A stretch of DNA of 64,000 nucleotides from Natrinema saccharevitans (GTDB taxonomy: Archaea; Halobacteriota; Halobacteria; Halobacteriales; Natrialbaceae), in contig NZ_LWLN01000001.1 in NCBI RefSeq assembly GCF_001953745.1, positions 558,001 to 622,000 of the forward strand, read 5' to 3'. The position numbers and the translations under genes were made by a program. The notes beneath the pieces are model-generated. The model saw nothing but the letters and a program-made list of their open reading frames with translations. It ran no database searches and was not told the DNA's origin. Below, piece after piece: positions 45,040 to 54,234 of the stretch. Positions within the stretch are counted from its first letter, which is position 1. The number at the start of each line of letters is the position of its first letter.

Positions 45040-45925
45040 CGACGAGCGTGACATAGAACGAATCGGCCTCCGTATCGCGACTCACGTAGCCTCGATCGTC
45101 GACGCCGGTCGTCTCGAGCGTCTGTCCGCCGGACGGACAGATCGCGACCGTCTCGTCGCCCCGTTCGGCGCGAACGGTTTCGGTACACAGTTCGGTGCCG
45201 CCGGCTTCGACCCGCACGTCGATCGGAAACGACATCGAGGAGGTCCGCTCGAACTCGTCGTGGGTGATCGTCTCGGCCTGCCTCGTCGCGGTTGCCCGGA
45301 CGGTTTCGTCGATGCGTCCTCGATCGCCACTCCCGTCTGCCCGCAGCCGTATCCCGGTTTCCGCGGTCGATTCGTACTCGAGGGTGACCTCGTGGGTCTG
45401 GTCGCCGGGAACGCGTTCGATATCGAGGGCGGCACTGACGGTCGGCAGCGGTCTCGTAGCGACGGTTCGGGTGCGTAACGGTCCGTTCGCCGTCCGCCAC
45501 TCGTCCGTGTTCGTCTCGTATGCCGATTCGACATCCGCGAGAAAGGCGTCGACCGCGCTCCGGTCCGGGTTCTCGATCGCCGCCGCGTACTCCGCTTCGA
45601 TGGCGCGGCCGGCCGAGACGTTCTCGAGTCGCTCGTTCCCCATGACGGGGACCACGTGACCGTAGGTGAGCGTCGCTCGCGTCGTGCCGTGTTCGTTTCG
45701 CATCGCGACGGTTCGGCCGGTGAACTCGATCGCAGTCGCGTCGTGGTCGTAGGTCGAACTCGCCTCGTAGGGACTGCCGGCCGTCTCTTCGATGGCGTTC
45801 GCCGCTCGGTTCGCGTCCGGTGGCGGGCCGGTCGGTAGACCGAGCGCGACGGTACCGACGGCGGCGCTGACGATGGAGACGGCGAGCCAGACGTACCAGC
45901 CGTCGATCGGTGCTTCCAGGTGCAT
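45032..45925 (-). CDS. Membrane-anchored protein of pilus cluster (DUF7283-like)
   Basis: A 297-residue protein with one N-terminal helix (WYVWLAVSIVSAAVGTVALGL, about 10-30) and a 260-residue ectodomain with a run of beta strands and one CPSGGQ segment. It has no pilin-like motif. It follows the TadC-type gene by about 90 bases and overlaps the small pilin-like gene. It may be a structural or assembly component. Family call from memory. Confidence 0.68.
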   Translation of the reverse strand: MHLEAPIDGWYVWLAVSIVSAAVGTVALGLPTGPPPDANRAANAIEETAGSPYEASSTYDHDATAIEFTGRTVAMRNEHGTTRATLTYGHVVPVMGNERLENVSAGRAIEAEYAAAIENPDRSAVDAFLADVESAYETNTDEWRTANGPLRTRTVATRPLPTVSAALDIERVPGDQTHEVTLEYESTAETGIRLRADGSGDRGRIDETVRATATRQAETITHDEFERTSSMSFPIDVRVEAGGTELCTETVRAERGDETVAICPSGGQTLETTGVDDRGYVSRDTEADSFYVTLVDV

Positions 45926-46015
45926 GCCCTCGCTGGCCGCGTGTTCGTATTTAAACCTCAGTCGGTCGCGGGTCGCATCCTCGAGACTGAGCCGAAAGGA
46001 GGCGAGACCGGCCGA

Positions 46016-47728
46016 TCAGAGGACGGCACCGATGGCGGTCACCGTCACGACGTACAGTACCATCGCGGAGACGAGCGTCCGACCGACGTGATAGCCGACG
46101 AGGGCTCGATCGATGCCGTGACGCAGTGCGATCGACAGCGGCGTGATGATGACACACAGCAGTATCAGGTAGACGCCGATGACGATTCCGAGCGACTCCG
46201 TCGGAAAAGTAGCCGCGTCGATCTCGCCCGACGCGACGAGCGCGTCGCTGGCCATCATGTCGGCCATGCCGACGGTGGCACCGGCCACGAGCGGCGCGAA
46301 GTACGCCGCGGTGTTGTCGAGGGTCCCGGTCACCTGCTCTAAGTTCCGCTTGGTTTCGGCCTCGACGGCCTCGAGTTCCTCGAGGTGGTCGGCCATGGAG
46401 ACGATAGCGCGGCCCGCGGGTTTCCCCTCGTCGGCCGCGATCGCGAGCAACGCGGCGGTCCCGTGAGCGCGCGAGCTGGGAACGTGTCGGAGCGCGCCGT
46501 ACTCGCCGAGGAAGGCCTCCCGGACGCCGGTCTGAAGCCGCCGCTGGAGGCCGGCCGCGCGCTCGAAGACGGCACCGGTTTCGCCGGGGATCCGGTCGCC
46601 GGCGAGTTCGACGGCGGACTCGACGGACTCCCCCTCGGCAACCTGTTGACCGACGACGTACAGCGCGTCGGTGAGGTGTGCCTCGATGTCGCGGACGTGG
46701 TGTCTGACTCCGAGGATCGGCCGGTAGGTCACGAGGAGTGCGACTCCGAGTCCGATACCGACGGCGGCGATGGGCGCGAGGTGTGCGGGGCCGACCGCAA
46801 CGAGGACGGGATAGCTTCCGCCGCCGGCGACGACGCCCCAGAGCGGTCGTAGCCGGAGCCGATCGGGGAGGTCGGGATGGTCGTGACCGATCGTCGGCGG
46901 CGGAAAAGCGACCGGGCGGCGGACGAGCAGCCAGAGGCTGGCCACGACGAGCGCACCGGGTAACACGATGTTGTACACGAGAACGACGAGCCAGACGTTG
47001 ACGGCGTAGCCGACCATCGGCACCGTCGGAACGAGCGAGACTAGCGCGAGCGGGAGCATGATCCCGAAGGCGAACAGGCCGGTCGCCGGCGCACGAATGG
47101 CCGACGTAAACTCGGCCATCTGGCTGTGCGTCCCGTCGAGGACGGCCGACAGCGCGCGATCGAGGGTCCGCAACCGTTCGGCTTCCGGGGCGTCCTGGGC
47201 GGTCGCGAGCAGGTGTGCTGACCGCCGTAACGCCGGGAACCACTCGGCCCACTCCTCGGCGAAAGCGAGCAGACCGGTCCCGGGGGTCCCCATCGCGCGA
47301 TCGATGTGCGCGTCGAGACTCCGCGATAGCGGCCCCGAGCCGGTGTCGGCCGCGAACCGGACCGCGCTCTCGAGGGCGGGCTGGACCTGCATGCGCAACA
47401 CCGCCCGGCCGATCAGGTTCGGGGTGTCACCGAGGGCCTCGGTCCGGCGAAACGCCGCCCGCAGATGGGGGATCGAGTGAACCGCGTGGATCGCCGTGAT
47501 CGGCGCCACGAGGACGAAAAACGCGACGAACGAGAGCGGGGCCGGCGTCAGTAACAGCCCCAGCGGAAAGATGGCGGCGAGGATTCCGGTCCCGTAGCCC
47601 GCTCTGACGACCGTCTCGGGATCGTGGGGCGAGCCGGTAAACGACAGCGACTCCGTGAGGCCGTCGCTGGCGTCGACCTCGGCCGGATACAGCGCCGCCA
47701 GCGCGCGCACGACGGGCACGAACGTCAT
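46016..47728 (-). CDS. Type II/IV secretion-system membrane protein (TadC/PilC-like)
   Basis: A 570-residue integral membrane protein with two GspF-type modules. Hydrophobic segments cluster at about 45-85, 220-285, 320-350 and near the C-terminus (about 480-570). Soluble helical parts (residues 90-215 and 370-480) contain typical F-domain patterns such as EEWAEWFPALRRSAHLLATAQ. It is the platform for pilus or secretion assembly. The ATG at 47728 is seven bases from the ATPase stop, so both are cotranscribed. Confidence 0.85.
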   Translation of the reverse strand: MTFVPVVRALAALYPAEVDASDGLTESLSFTGSPHDPETVVRAGYGTGILAAIFPLGLLLTPAPLSFVAFFVLVAPITAIHAVHSIPHLRAAFRRTEALGDTPNLIGRAVLRMQVQPALESAVRFAADTGSGPLSRSLDAHIDRAMGTPGTGLLAFAEEWAEWFPALRRSAHLLATAQDAPEAERLRTLDRALSAVLDGTHSQMAEFTSAIRAPATGLFAFGIMLPLALVSLVPTVPMVGYAVNVWLVVLVYNIVLPGALVVASLWLLVRRPVAFPPPTIGHDHPDLPDRLRLRPLWGVVAGGGSYPVLVAVGPAHLAPIAAVGIGLGVALLVTYRPILGVRHHVRDIEAHLTDALYVVGQQVAEGESVESAVELAGDRIPGETGAVFERAAGLQRRLQTGVREAFLGEYGALRHVPSSRAHGTAALLAIAADEGKPAGRAIVSMADHLEELEAVEAETKRNLEQVTGTLDNTAAYFAPLVAGATVGMADMMASDALVASGEIDAATFPTESLGIVIGVYLILLCVIITPLSIALRHGIDRALVGYHVGRTLVSAMVLYVVTVTAIGAVL

Positions 47729-47735
47729 CTCGAGA

Positions 47736-49679
47736 TCACCCGCCGGTCCGGTCGGCGTAGGCCCGCGTGACCGCGCGGGGACTCGTTCGGCCCTCGACGG
47801 CGAGCCGCGAGAGCAGGTCCGTCCGGGACGTGAGCGCTCGGCGCACGTCGGCATACGCCTCGGTCGGTCCGGCGAGCCGATTTATCAGTCGGCTCTCACC
47901 GCGGTCGATCCGGCCGGTCGCGACCGCACGCTCGCCCTCGAGTTCGTACAGCGATTCGAACCGAGGGGTGTCGCCGTCGTCGATCACCTCCTCGATGGCG
48001 GCGAGGCGGCGGCTTCGGCCGTCGGGAGTCCGGTGGGTCTGAACGGTCACGATCAGATCCGTCGCGGCGAACGAGGAGTGTTCGACGCCGAGATCGGCGA
48101 CGACCCGCTCGGCGACGTCGGCGGCCCCGTCGCCGTGGATCGTACCGAGGACGGCGTTGGCATTGGCCCCGACGCGCATCGCCTCGTAGAGAACCCCTGC
48201 TTCTTCCCCGCGGATCTCGCCGACGACGAGCGCGCCGTCGCCCAGCCGGAGGGCGGTCCTGAGCGCCTCTGCAGGGTCGATTTCGGGGCCGTCGCCGGTT
48301 CCGGTCCGGAGCGCCTGCACGTCGCGGCCAACCGACTGTAACGTCTCGACCGGCAGTTCCGGCGTGTCCTCTATCAGGACCGTCCGCGTTGCTGGCGGGA
48401 GTTCGTACAGCAGCGTTCCGAGCAGCGTCGTCTTCCCGGACCCTCTCGTCCCGGCGATCAGGGCGGCGGCGTTTCGCTCGACGACCACCGAGAGCAGCGC
48501 CGCGGCCGCCGCCGGCATCGTTCCGTTCGCGACCAGCGCGGGCAGGGTGAACCGCTCGTCCGGCCGCTCCCGGAACGCGAACGCGATCCCGTCGGCAACC
48601 GGTTCGGTGACGCCGGCGACCCGGATCCCGGTCCCGTTCTCGAGCGCGGCCGTCGCGTCGACGGTCGGGCTCGCCCGGGAGAAGGCCCGACCGCTGGTGC
48701 GCCGAACCCGGGAGGCAAGCGCCTGTACCCCCGCCCGAGTGAGCGAGACGTTCGTCGGCATCGATTCCCCGTCGACGACGACGCGGATCGGGTTCGCCGA
48801 GACCGGCGAGGTCACGAAGACGTCGGTCACGCGCGGGTCCGCGAACAGGTCCTCGAGGATCCCGTAGCCGGCCGTATGCTTCGTGAGAACGTTCGCAAGC
48901 TTGGTGTTGGCCGGCTCCCCGTTCGCGTGTTCGATGGCCCGCGACCCCGCCCGGTCCCCCTCGACGACTCCCTCGGCGATCGCCTCGTACCCCGCGAGGA
49001 GGAGCCGCCTATCGCTATTCGAGAGGGTCGTATCGACGACCTCGAGAGCGTACCGCGGCGTCTCGTCGGGTCGGTCGTAGATCCGCGCCTCACTGCCGGT
49101 CGGCAGCGAGCGCGCGTCGACGAGCCGTGCCCCCTCGTCGATCGACCGATCGACGAAGTACTGCCCGATCGTGAGTCCGACGGTCGCGGTCAGGGTCGAC
49201 TCGTAGCTCTCGGCGCGCTCGGCGGCCGCCACGAGGCCCGATTCGACGCCGATATCGGCGATCGGTCCGACTCGGGTCCGCAACTCCTCGCCGACGGCGA
49301 GCGGGTCCCGAGCGGCGGCCGACGCCAGCCGATCGGCGCGATCGCCCAGCAGCGCGACGAACCGGCCGGCCGAGCCCAGCAGGGCCACGCCGCGGTCGTC
49401 GTACCGCCGCTCGAGGCCGTTCGATCGCACGACGATCGCGTTCGCTTCGCTATCGGTGAGCGCCTCGATTGCGGTCCGGCGACAGGGGACGGCGGACTCG
49501 AGGCGGCCGTGACAGTCGCTCGCGTCGATCCGGAGCGTCTCCCCTTCGCTGGCCGTCCGACACGTACACTGGGCGGCCGGCTCGTCGCCCCAGCTATCGA
49601 AGCGGCCCCCGAGGTCGAGCAGTGTGCCGTCGACGCGATCGACGACCGAGCGGAGCCGTCCGGGTGGGTTCTGCAACAT
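47736..49679 (-). CDS. Type II/IV secretion-system ATPase (TadA/PilB/GspE-like)
   Basis: A 647-residue motor ATPase. Walker A GTRGSGKT is at 410-417 and Walker B-like ALVVGEIRGEEA is at 483-494, with the Asp box VLIEDTPELP (435-444) and a His box GTIHGDGAADV. A long N-terminal region (1-250) has a cysteine cluster C38, C40, C56, C66 that may bind zinc, unusual for the family. It powers assembly with the TadC-like gene just downstream. The start at 49679 is the first in-frame ATG after the preceding gene's end. Confidence 0.88.
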   Translation of the reverse strand: MLQNPPGRLRSVVDRVDGTLLDLGGRFDSWGDEPAAQCTCRTASEGETLRIDASDCHGRLESAVPCRRTAIEALTDSEANAIVVRSNGLERRYDDRGVALLGSAGRFVALLGDRADRLASAAARDPLAVGEELRTRVGPIADIGVESGLVAAAERAESYESTLTATVGLTIGQYFVDRSIDEGARLVDARSLPTGSEARIYDRPDETPRYALEVVDTTLSNSDRRLLLAGYEAIAEGVVEGDRAGSRAIEHANGEPANTKLANVLTKHTAGYGILEDLFADPRVTDVFVTSPVSANPIRVVVDGESMPTNVSLTRAGVQALASRVRRTSGRAFSRASPTVDATAALENGTGIRVAGVTEPVADGIAFAFRERPDERFTLPALVANGTMPAAAAALLSVVVERNAAALIAGTRGSGKTTLLGTLLYELPPATRTVLIEDTPELPVETLQSVGRDVQALRTGTGDGPEIDPAEALRTALRLGDGALVVGEIRGEEAGVLYEAMRVGANANAVLGTIHGDGAADVAERVVADLGVEHSSFAATDLIVTVQTHRTPDGRSRRLAAIEEVIDDGDTPRFESLYELEGERAVATGRIDRGESRLINRLAGPTEAYADVRRALTSRTDLLSRLAVEGRTSPRAVTRAYADRTGG

Positions 49680-49710
49680 ACCGACGCTGGCTGCGGCATC
49701 CGATTTAAAC

Positions 49711-50175
49711 TCACAGCCGGCTCGCGACGACGACCGGGTCGCCGTCCGCGTCGGTTCGAAGCGTCAACGCGACCCTGATCTCGCCACGGCCACGGACCTC
49801 GAGCGGGGCGGTGCCGTCGGGATCGTTCCCGACGATCCGTTCGTCGATCACCGTTTCACGGGTCCGTCCATCCGCGAGTGCATATCGAACGACGGTGGCG
49901 CGTTGGTCGGCCCGCGGGACGATCCGAACGTGGTCGACGGAGACGGTCGTAAGCGAGTCACGCTGGAGCGGCAACTCGACGACGCGCCGGGGATTCGGGT
50001 GACCGTCGGGCGAGGGCTCCTCGGTTTCGACGAGATCGGTCGCGGCGTCGTCGATCGACGCGATTCCCGTCTCGACCTGCCGGTGCGTGTTCAGCGTCGC
50101 ACCCCGATCGATCGCCGGCGCGGCGAGCACGGCGAGCGCGACCGTCAGGACGGCGGCGACGACGTAACGGTTCAC
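49711..50175 (-). CDS. Exported protein of pilus cluster (DUF7311-like)
   Basis: A 154-residue protein with an N-terminal signal/anchor helix (YVVAAVLTVALAVLAAP, about 4-20) and a beta-rich C-terminal part. GTG start at 50175 overlaps the stop of the coiled-coil gene (GTGA). It is followed 31 bases later by the ATPase gene. The function is unknown; it belongs to the pilus-like cluster by synteny and is named DUF7311-like from memory. Confidence 0.68.
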   Translation of the reverse strand: MNRYVVAAVLTVALAVLAAPAIDRGATLNTHRQVETGIASIDDAATDLVETEEPSPDGHPNPRRVVELPLQRDSLTTVSVDHVRIVPRADQRATVVRYALADGRTRETVIDERIVGNDPDGTAPLEVRGRGEIRVALTLRTDADGDPVVVASRL

Positions 50176-50879
50176 GGGAGTCTGTCCCGGATCGAGCCGA
50201 GGAGGCCGCCCCCCTCGTCGGCCCCGTCCGCGGCCGCTGTGCCGTCCGCCTCGTCGTCCGACGGCGAGCCGTCGCTCGAGCGGTCGTCCGTCACCGGTTC
50301 CGATGATGACCGATCGTCGGCGTCCGAACCGGACCCGACCGGGGTCGCTCGAGCCCCGTCGTCGGCCGGCGACACGATCGCCTCGACGGTCCGTTCGACG
50401 TCGTGACGCTCACCGCTTTCCCCGGCCGCGTCCGTGGACGCGGCGGACGATCTCCCCTCGCCCGCATCACGTTCGGCCCGCTCCTCGACCGTTTCCGTCG
50501 CCACCGCTCGTTCGCGCGTCCCCTCGTCTCCCGGCTCGACGCCGGGGCGTGGATCTGTCCGATCGCGGGTCCCCTCGAGAGTTTGTTCGAGGCCATCGAT
50601 GCGATACTCGAGCCGGTCGACCGCCGCCACGGCCGCGTTGGCCCGCCGTTCGACCGCCACGTCTGCCGCGTCGCCGCCGCCGACGGCTCCCTCGAGCGCG
50701 TCGACCCGTCCCTCGAGGTCGGCGAGCCGACGGTCGTGTGCCTCGAGGCGTTCGACGGCCGTTTCGAGATCCGCGGCGATCGACGCGCGGTCCTCGAGCG
50801 CCGGTACCTCGGGGTCACCGTCGACGACCGCGCGCTCGAGGGCCGACAGCCGCCGTTCGATCCGTTCGATGTCGCTCAT
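50172..50879 (-). CDS. Coiled-coil protein of pilus cluster (DUF7310-like)
   Basis: A 235-residue soluble protein. Residues about 2-110 are heptad-rich coiled coil with repeated ALERAV/LEAHDRRLADLEGRVDALEG patterns; the rest is low-complexity acidic Ser/Asp/Glu/Ala, ending GGLLGSIRDRLP. It is the first gene of the pilus-like operon; its stop overlaps the DUF7311-like GTG. The ATG at 50879 is chosen because upstream codons have non-coding bias. It may be an assembly or cytoskeletal element. Confidence 0.7.
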   Translation of the reverse strand: MSDIERIERRLSALERAVVDGDPEVPALEDRASIAADLETAVERLEAHDRRLADLEGRVDALEGAVGGGDAADVAVERRANAAVAAVDRLEYRIDGLEQTLEGTRDRTDPRPGVEPGDEGTRERAVATETVEERAERDAGEGRSSAASTDAAGESGERHDVERTVEAIVSPADDGARATPVGSGSDADDRSSSEPVTDDRSSDGSPSDDEADGTAAADGADEGGGLLGSIRDRLP

Positions 50880-51075
50880 GGCGAGCGTTGCCCCGCGATC
50901 ACGGATAAACCCCCGACCGAGTTCGTTCGGTACCGCCCAGCGAGTCGATGAACGAGTCGTTTCTGCCGGTAAACGTGACGTTCCGTCGGGTGAGTTCAGC
51001 TGAATCCGGGGTAACCGACGAAACGGTCGACCCGGTATATCATCTGTGGCGGGCAACGATCGATCGACGAGTTCG

Positions 51076-51351
51076 ATGGCGAGTCCCCCCTCCCTCGACG
51101 ATCGACGATCCGCGGGCTCGAACGTTTCGGACGACCGTCCCGACGAGGATCACGGCGTCCTCGAGCGCGCCGTCCCGAGACTGGCGACGCCGATCCGCGC
51201 CGTCGGGTTCTGGGCGGCGATCGTTCTCCCCGCAGCCTACCTCCCCTTGCTCGCGACCGGTCTCTCCTCGGGGCTCGAGGGCGGACTCTTTCTCGGCCTG
51301 CTCGCCGGCAACCTGCTGGCGCTGTACGTCGGCCACGCGCATCGCCGGTAG
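51076..51351 (+). CDS. Small two-helix membrane protein (DUF7312-like)
   Basis: A 91-residue protein. An acidic N-terminus (about 1-40) is followed by two hydrophobic helices (about 48-66 and 70-86) and ends GHAHRR. The ATG at 51076 has GGTATATCAT (about 51034-51043) about 37 bases upstream. It is divergent from the pilus cluster. Family name from memory; function unknown. Confidence 0.68.
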   Translation: MASPPSLDDRRSAGSNVSDDRPDEDHGVLERAVPRLATPIRAVGFWAAIVLPAAYLPLLATGLSSGLEGGLFLGLLAGNLLALYVGHAHRR

Positions 51352-51358
51352 GGTCTGC

Positions 51359-52282
51359 CTACTCGCCCGCCTCGCGCGACCGGACCTGTCCCAGTTCCCG
51401 GCGGATCGCTCGGCGTTTCACGAGGAGGAAGCCGCCAATGATGATACCGAAGCCGATTAGCGCGGCGGCGTCGACGACCTCGCCGAGGTAGAGCCAGCCG
51501 ACCACGGCCGCGACGATCGGGGCGACGTAGGAGACCATGTTGATCTCGACGGCACCCAGCCGCTCGAGCAGTTCGAAGTAGATGAGAAAGCCGACGGCAC
51601 TGGCACCCACCGAGAGGTACGCGAGCGCACCGATCGCCTCGGGGTGGGCCCAGGCGGTCGGGACGATCGGTTCCCCGAGCGCGAGGCTTACGAGGTGTAA
51701 CAGCGCTGCGCCGCCGAGCATCGACCAGGCCTCCATCGTCTCGATCGGGAGGTCGGCGTCGATCCGGCGGGTGAGGACGCTGCCGAGGGCAAAGGCCAGC
51801 GCGGCACAGAAGACCAGCCCCTTGGCGACGGCGTCCGTCGCGAGCAGGCCGCCCGGATCGGGGCGGACGACGATGGCGACGCCGACGAGTCCGACGACGA
51901 CGCCGACGAGACCGACGGGCGAGAGCGCGTCCGAGGGGACCAGCGCTCGCGCGAACCCAGTACTCAGGACCGGCGAGAGACTCACTACGATGGCGGCCGC
52001 CGCGGCGGTCGTGTGCAACTGGCCGACGAACAGGAAGGCGTGGTAGGCCGCGATCAGGAGTCCGGCACCGACGGCGACCTGCCACCAGCCGGCGCGGTCG
52101 CGCGGGCGCCAGTCGGCGACGACGGCCGCGTATGCGAGCATCAGGACGCCGGCGACGTCGTATCGCAGCGCCGCGAACAGTATCGGCGGGAGATGCGAGA
52201 GGCCGGCGCTGATCGCGACGAACGCCGATCCCCACAACGCTGCAAGCACCAGAAAGAGCGAGAGGGTCCGATAGCGGCTCAC
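51359..52282 (-). CDS. EamA/DMT-superfamily transporter
   Basis: A 307-residue inner membrane protein with ten hydrophobic segments in two EamA repeats (about 5-135 and 150-290). GSAFVAISAGL in the first helix pair and the YVAPIVAAVVGWLYLGE motif of the second repeat are typical. It likely exports metabolites or amino acids. GTG start at 52282. It is convergent with the small membrane protein gene, seven bases apart. Confidence 0.9.
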   Translation of the reverse strand: MSRYRTLSLFLVLAALWGSAFVAISAGLSHLPPILFAALRYDVAGVLMLAYAAVVADWRPRDRAGWWQVAVGAGLLIAAYHAFLFVGQLHTTAAAAAIVVSLSPVLSTGFARALVPSDALSPVGLVGVVVGLVGVAIVVRPDPGGLLATDAVAKGLVFCAALAFALGSVLTRRIDADLPIETMEAWSMLGGAALLHLVSLALGEPIVPTAWAHPEAIGALAYLSVGASAVGFLIYFELLERLGAVEINMVSYVAPIVAAVVGWLYLGEVVDAAALIGFGIIIGGFLLVKRRAIRRELGQVRSREAGE

Positions 52283-52376
52283 GGTGGCTCTCCCGTGAGA
52301 AAGGACCTATGAATTTCGGTTCGGGTCGACGCCGGCGGCGAGCGCTCGGTCGACCGGACGCCACCGGGCCGCAGTC

Positions 52377-52742
52377 TCAAAGCGACGGCAGTTCGCGGAT
52401 CTCGACTTTCTCCTCGGTCTGTTTGAACTGCTCGAGCAGGGGTTTGACGTCGTCGAACCCCTCGTCGAGGACGACGTCGCCGCTACGGAGTTCGTAGTCG
52501 ACGATGTCGTAGTCGGCGAGCCGCGGGAGGTGGTTGTGGACCAGCGAGACGTAGATCCGCTGTCGCTGCTCCTTCTCGATCGTCGCGGGCCGGGCGTCGA
52601 GTTCCCAGGCGGCGACCTGTGTGACGACGTCCTCGAGGTTCGCAGTCGCGTCCTCGGCCAGCTGATAGAGGAGATACCGGCGTTCGGACTCGGCGAGGAG
52701 GGAACAGGCCGCTTCCATTCGGCTCGCGTTCGTCTGGTTCAT
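52377..52742 (-). CDS. DUF7344-type winged-helix regulator
   Basis: A 121-residue haloarchaeal DNA-binding-like protein. It opens MNQTNASRMEAACSLLAESE, has RRYLLYQLAEDATANLEDVV and a winged-helix region ending YDIVDYELRSGDVVLDEG. This is the common haloarchaeal DUF7344 domain. GTGTAATACC (52760-52770) is a TATA box about 25 bases upstream of the ATG, so the transcript is leaderless. Target genes unknown. Confidence 0.82.
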   Translation of the reverse strand: MNQTNASRMEAACSLLAESERRYLLYQLAEDATANLEDVVTQVAAWELDARPATIEKEQRQRIYVSLVHNHLPRLADYDIVDYELRSGDVVLDEGFDDVKPLLEQFKQTEEKVEIRELPSL

Positions 52743-52917
52743 ACGTCGAGCAGGCACCCAGTGGTATTACACCTGCTGCCAATACAGATTGGGTCCGTGT
52801 CCCCGGCGAACGAGCGTCGATTTCGGGACCGGTCGCCAGATACGCTGTACTCGCTCAGTATACCGAATTCGCCGTTTATGTGCCTTCTCGAGACTGTTAC
52901 GTTCGTCGAGATGCTCG

Positions 52918-54234
52918 TCAGTCCAGGGAGTCGGGAGCCGGTGTTCGTTCGATCGCATCGTCGTGGAGGTGACAGGCCACCGGATGCGATCCGTCGCCCA
53001 GTTCGGGGTGATCGCGCTCGCAGACGCTTTCGTACGCCGTCCGAAGTCGGTCCTCGGCCGCGTCCCAGTCCCCGGTCGCCAGTTCGGCGAGGGCGTCTTC
53101 GACGATCGCGTCGTGTCGCTCCGGCAGGTCGACCGCGAGCAATCGGGCTTTCAGCGCCGCGACGAACGCGGGAACGTCCGCCTCCGGAACCCCACCGTCG
53201 TCGATCGTGAACCGGCCGTCCTCGCCGACCGAGTCGAGGGAGATGTCCCGTTGCTCGATCCGCTGGCGGAGCGTCATGAGCGCGCGATAGGTCCCCCGTT
53301 CGATCTCGAGATCGTCGGGCGGAATCACCCTCGGACACCGAGTTCGGAACCGACAGCCGCTCGGCGGATCCCGCGGGGACGGCACGTCGCCGGCGAGCGT
53401 CTCCCGATCGCGCTCCCGTTCGTCGGTCGACGCGCGCGGGACGCTCTCGAGCAGCGCTCGCGTGTAAGGGTGTTCCGGGTCCGCGAACAGGTCCTCGACG
53501 GGACCGATCTCGACGACTTCGCCGAGGTACATCACCGCGACGCGATCGCAGACGTGCCGGATCACGGAAAGGTCGTGGCTGATCAGGAGATACGTGAGAT
53601 CGAACTCGTCTTGCAGGTCGTCGAGCAGGTTCAATACCTGCGCCTGAACGGAGACGTCGAGCGCCGACGTGGGCTCGTCCAGGACGACGAACTCGGGCTC
53701 GAGCGCCAGCGCGCGGGCGATCCCGATCCGCTGGCGCTGGCCGCCGGAAAACTCGTGAGGGTAGCGATCGATCTGGTCGGCCGAGAGGCCGACGCGTTCC
53801 AGCAGGTCCCGGACCCGTTCTCGCCGCTCGGTGTCGGTCCCGACCTCGTGAACGTCGAGGGGCTGTCTGACGATGTCTCCGATCGTCATTCGCGGATCGA
53901 GACTCGAGAAGGGGTCCTGAAAGACGACCTGGGAACGCCGGCGGAAGTCGGTGAGGGCAGCGCCGCTGAGGTCGTAGACGTTCTCGCCGTCGAACTCGAC
54001 GCGCCCCTCGGTGGGATCCTGCAGGCGGAGGAGCGTTTCCCCCGTCGTCGACTTCCCGCAGCCGGACTCGCCGACCAGCCCCAGCGTCTCCCCCTCGTGG
54101 ATGTCGAAGCTGACGCCGTCGACGGCGCGGACAGGGACCGGTTCGTCCCCGAACAGCCGATCGAGAAGCGAGTCGTTCTCCCAGAAGTACTTCCGGAGGT
54201 CGTCGACGCGGACGAGCGGGTCGTCGGCGCTCAC
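52918..54234 (-). CDS. Dipeptide/oligopeptide ABC transporter ATPase (DppF/OppF-like)
   Basis: A 438-residue ATPase. Walker [10 protein letters not shown], signature [20 protein letters not shown] and Walker [13 protein letters not shown] are present. The family's C-terminal oligopeptide/dipeptide domain (Cys...CP...CHLH) is split: [16 protein letters not shown] is separated from VACHLH by about 100 extra residues, an unusual insertion. The stop at 52918 ends the five-gene operon. The start overlaps the DppD-like stop by four bases. Confidence 0.9.
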   Translation of the reverse strand: MSADDPLVRVDDLRKYFWENDSLLDRLFGDEPVPVRAVDGVSFDIHEGETLGLVGESGCGKSTTGETLLRLQDPTEGRVEFDGENVYDLSGAALTDFRRRSQVVFQDPFSSLDPRMTIGDIVRQPLDVHEVGTDTERRERVRDLLERVGLSADQIDRYPHEFSGGQRQRIGIARALALEPEFVVLDEPTSALDVSVQAQVLNLLDDLQDEFDLTYLLISHDLSVIRHVCDRVAVMYLGEVVEIGPVEDLFADPEHPYTRALLESVPRASTDERERDRETLAGDVPSPRDPPSGCRFRTRCPRVIPPDDLEIERGTYRALMTLRQRIEQRDISLDSVGEDGRFTIDDGGVPEADVPAFVAALKARLLAVDLPERHDAIVEDALAELATGDWDAAEDRLRTAYESVCERDHPELGDGSHPVACHLHDDAIERTPAPDSLD

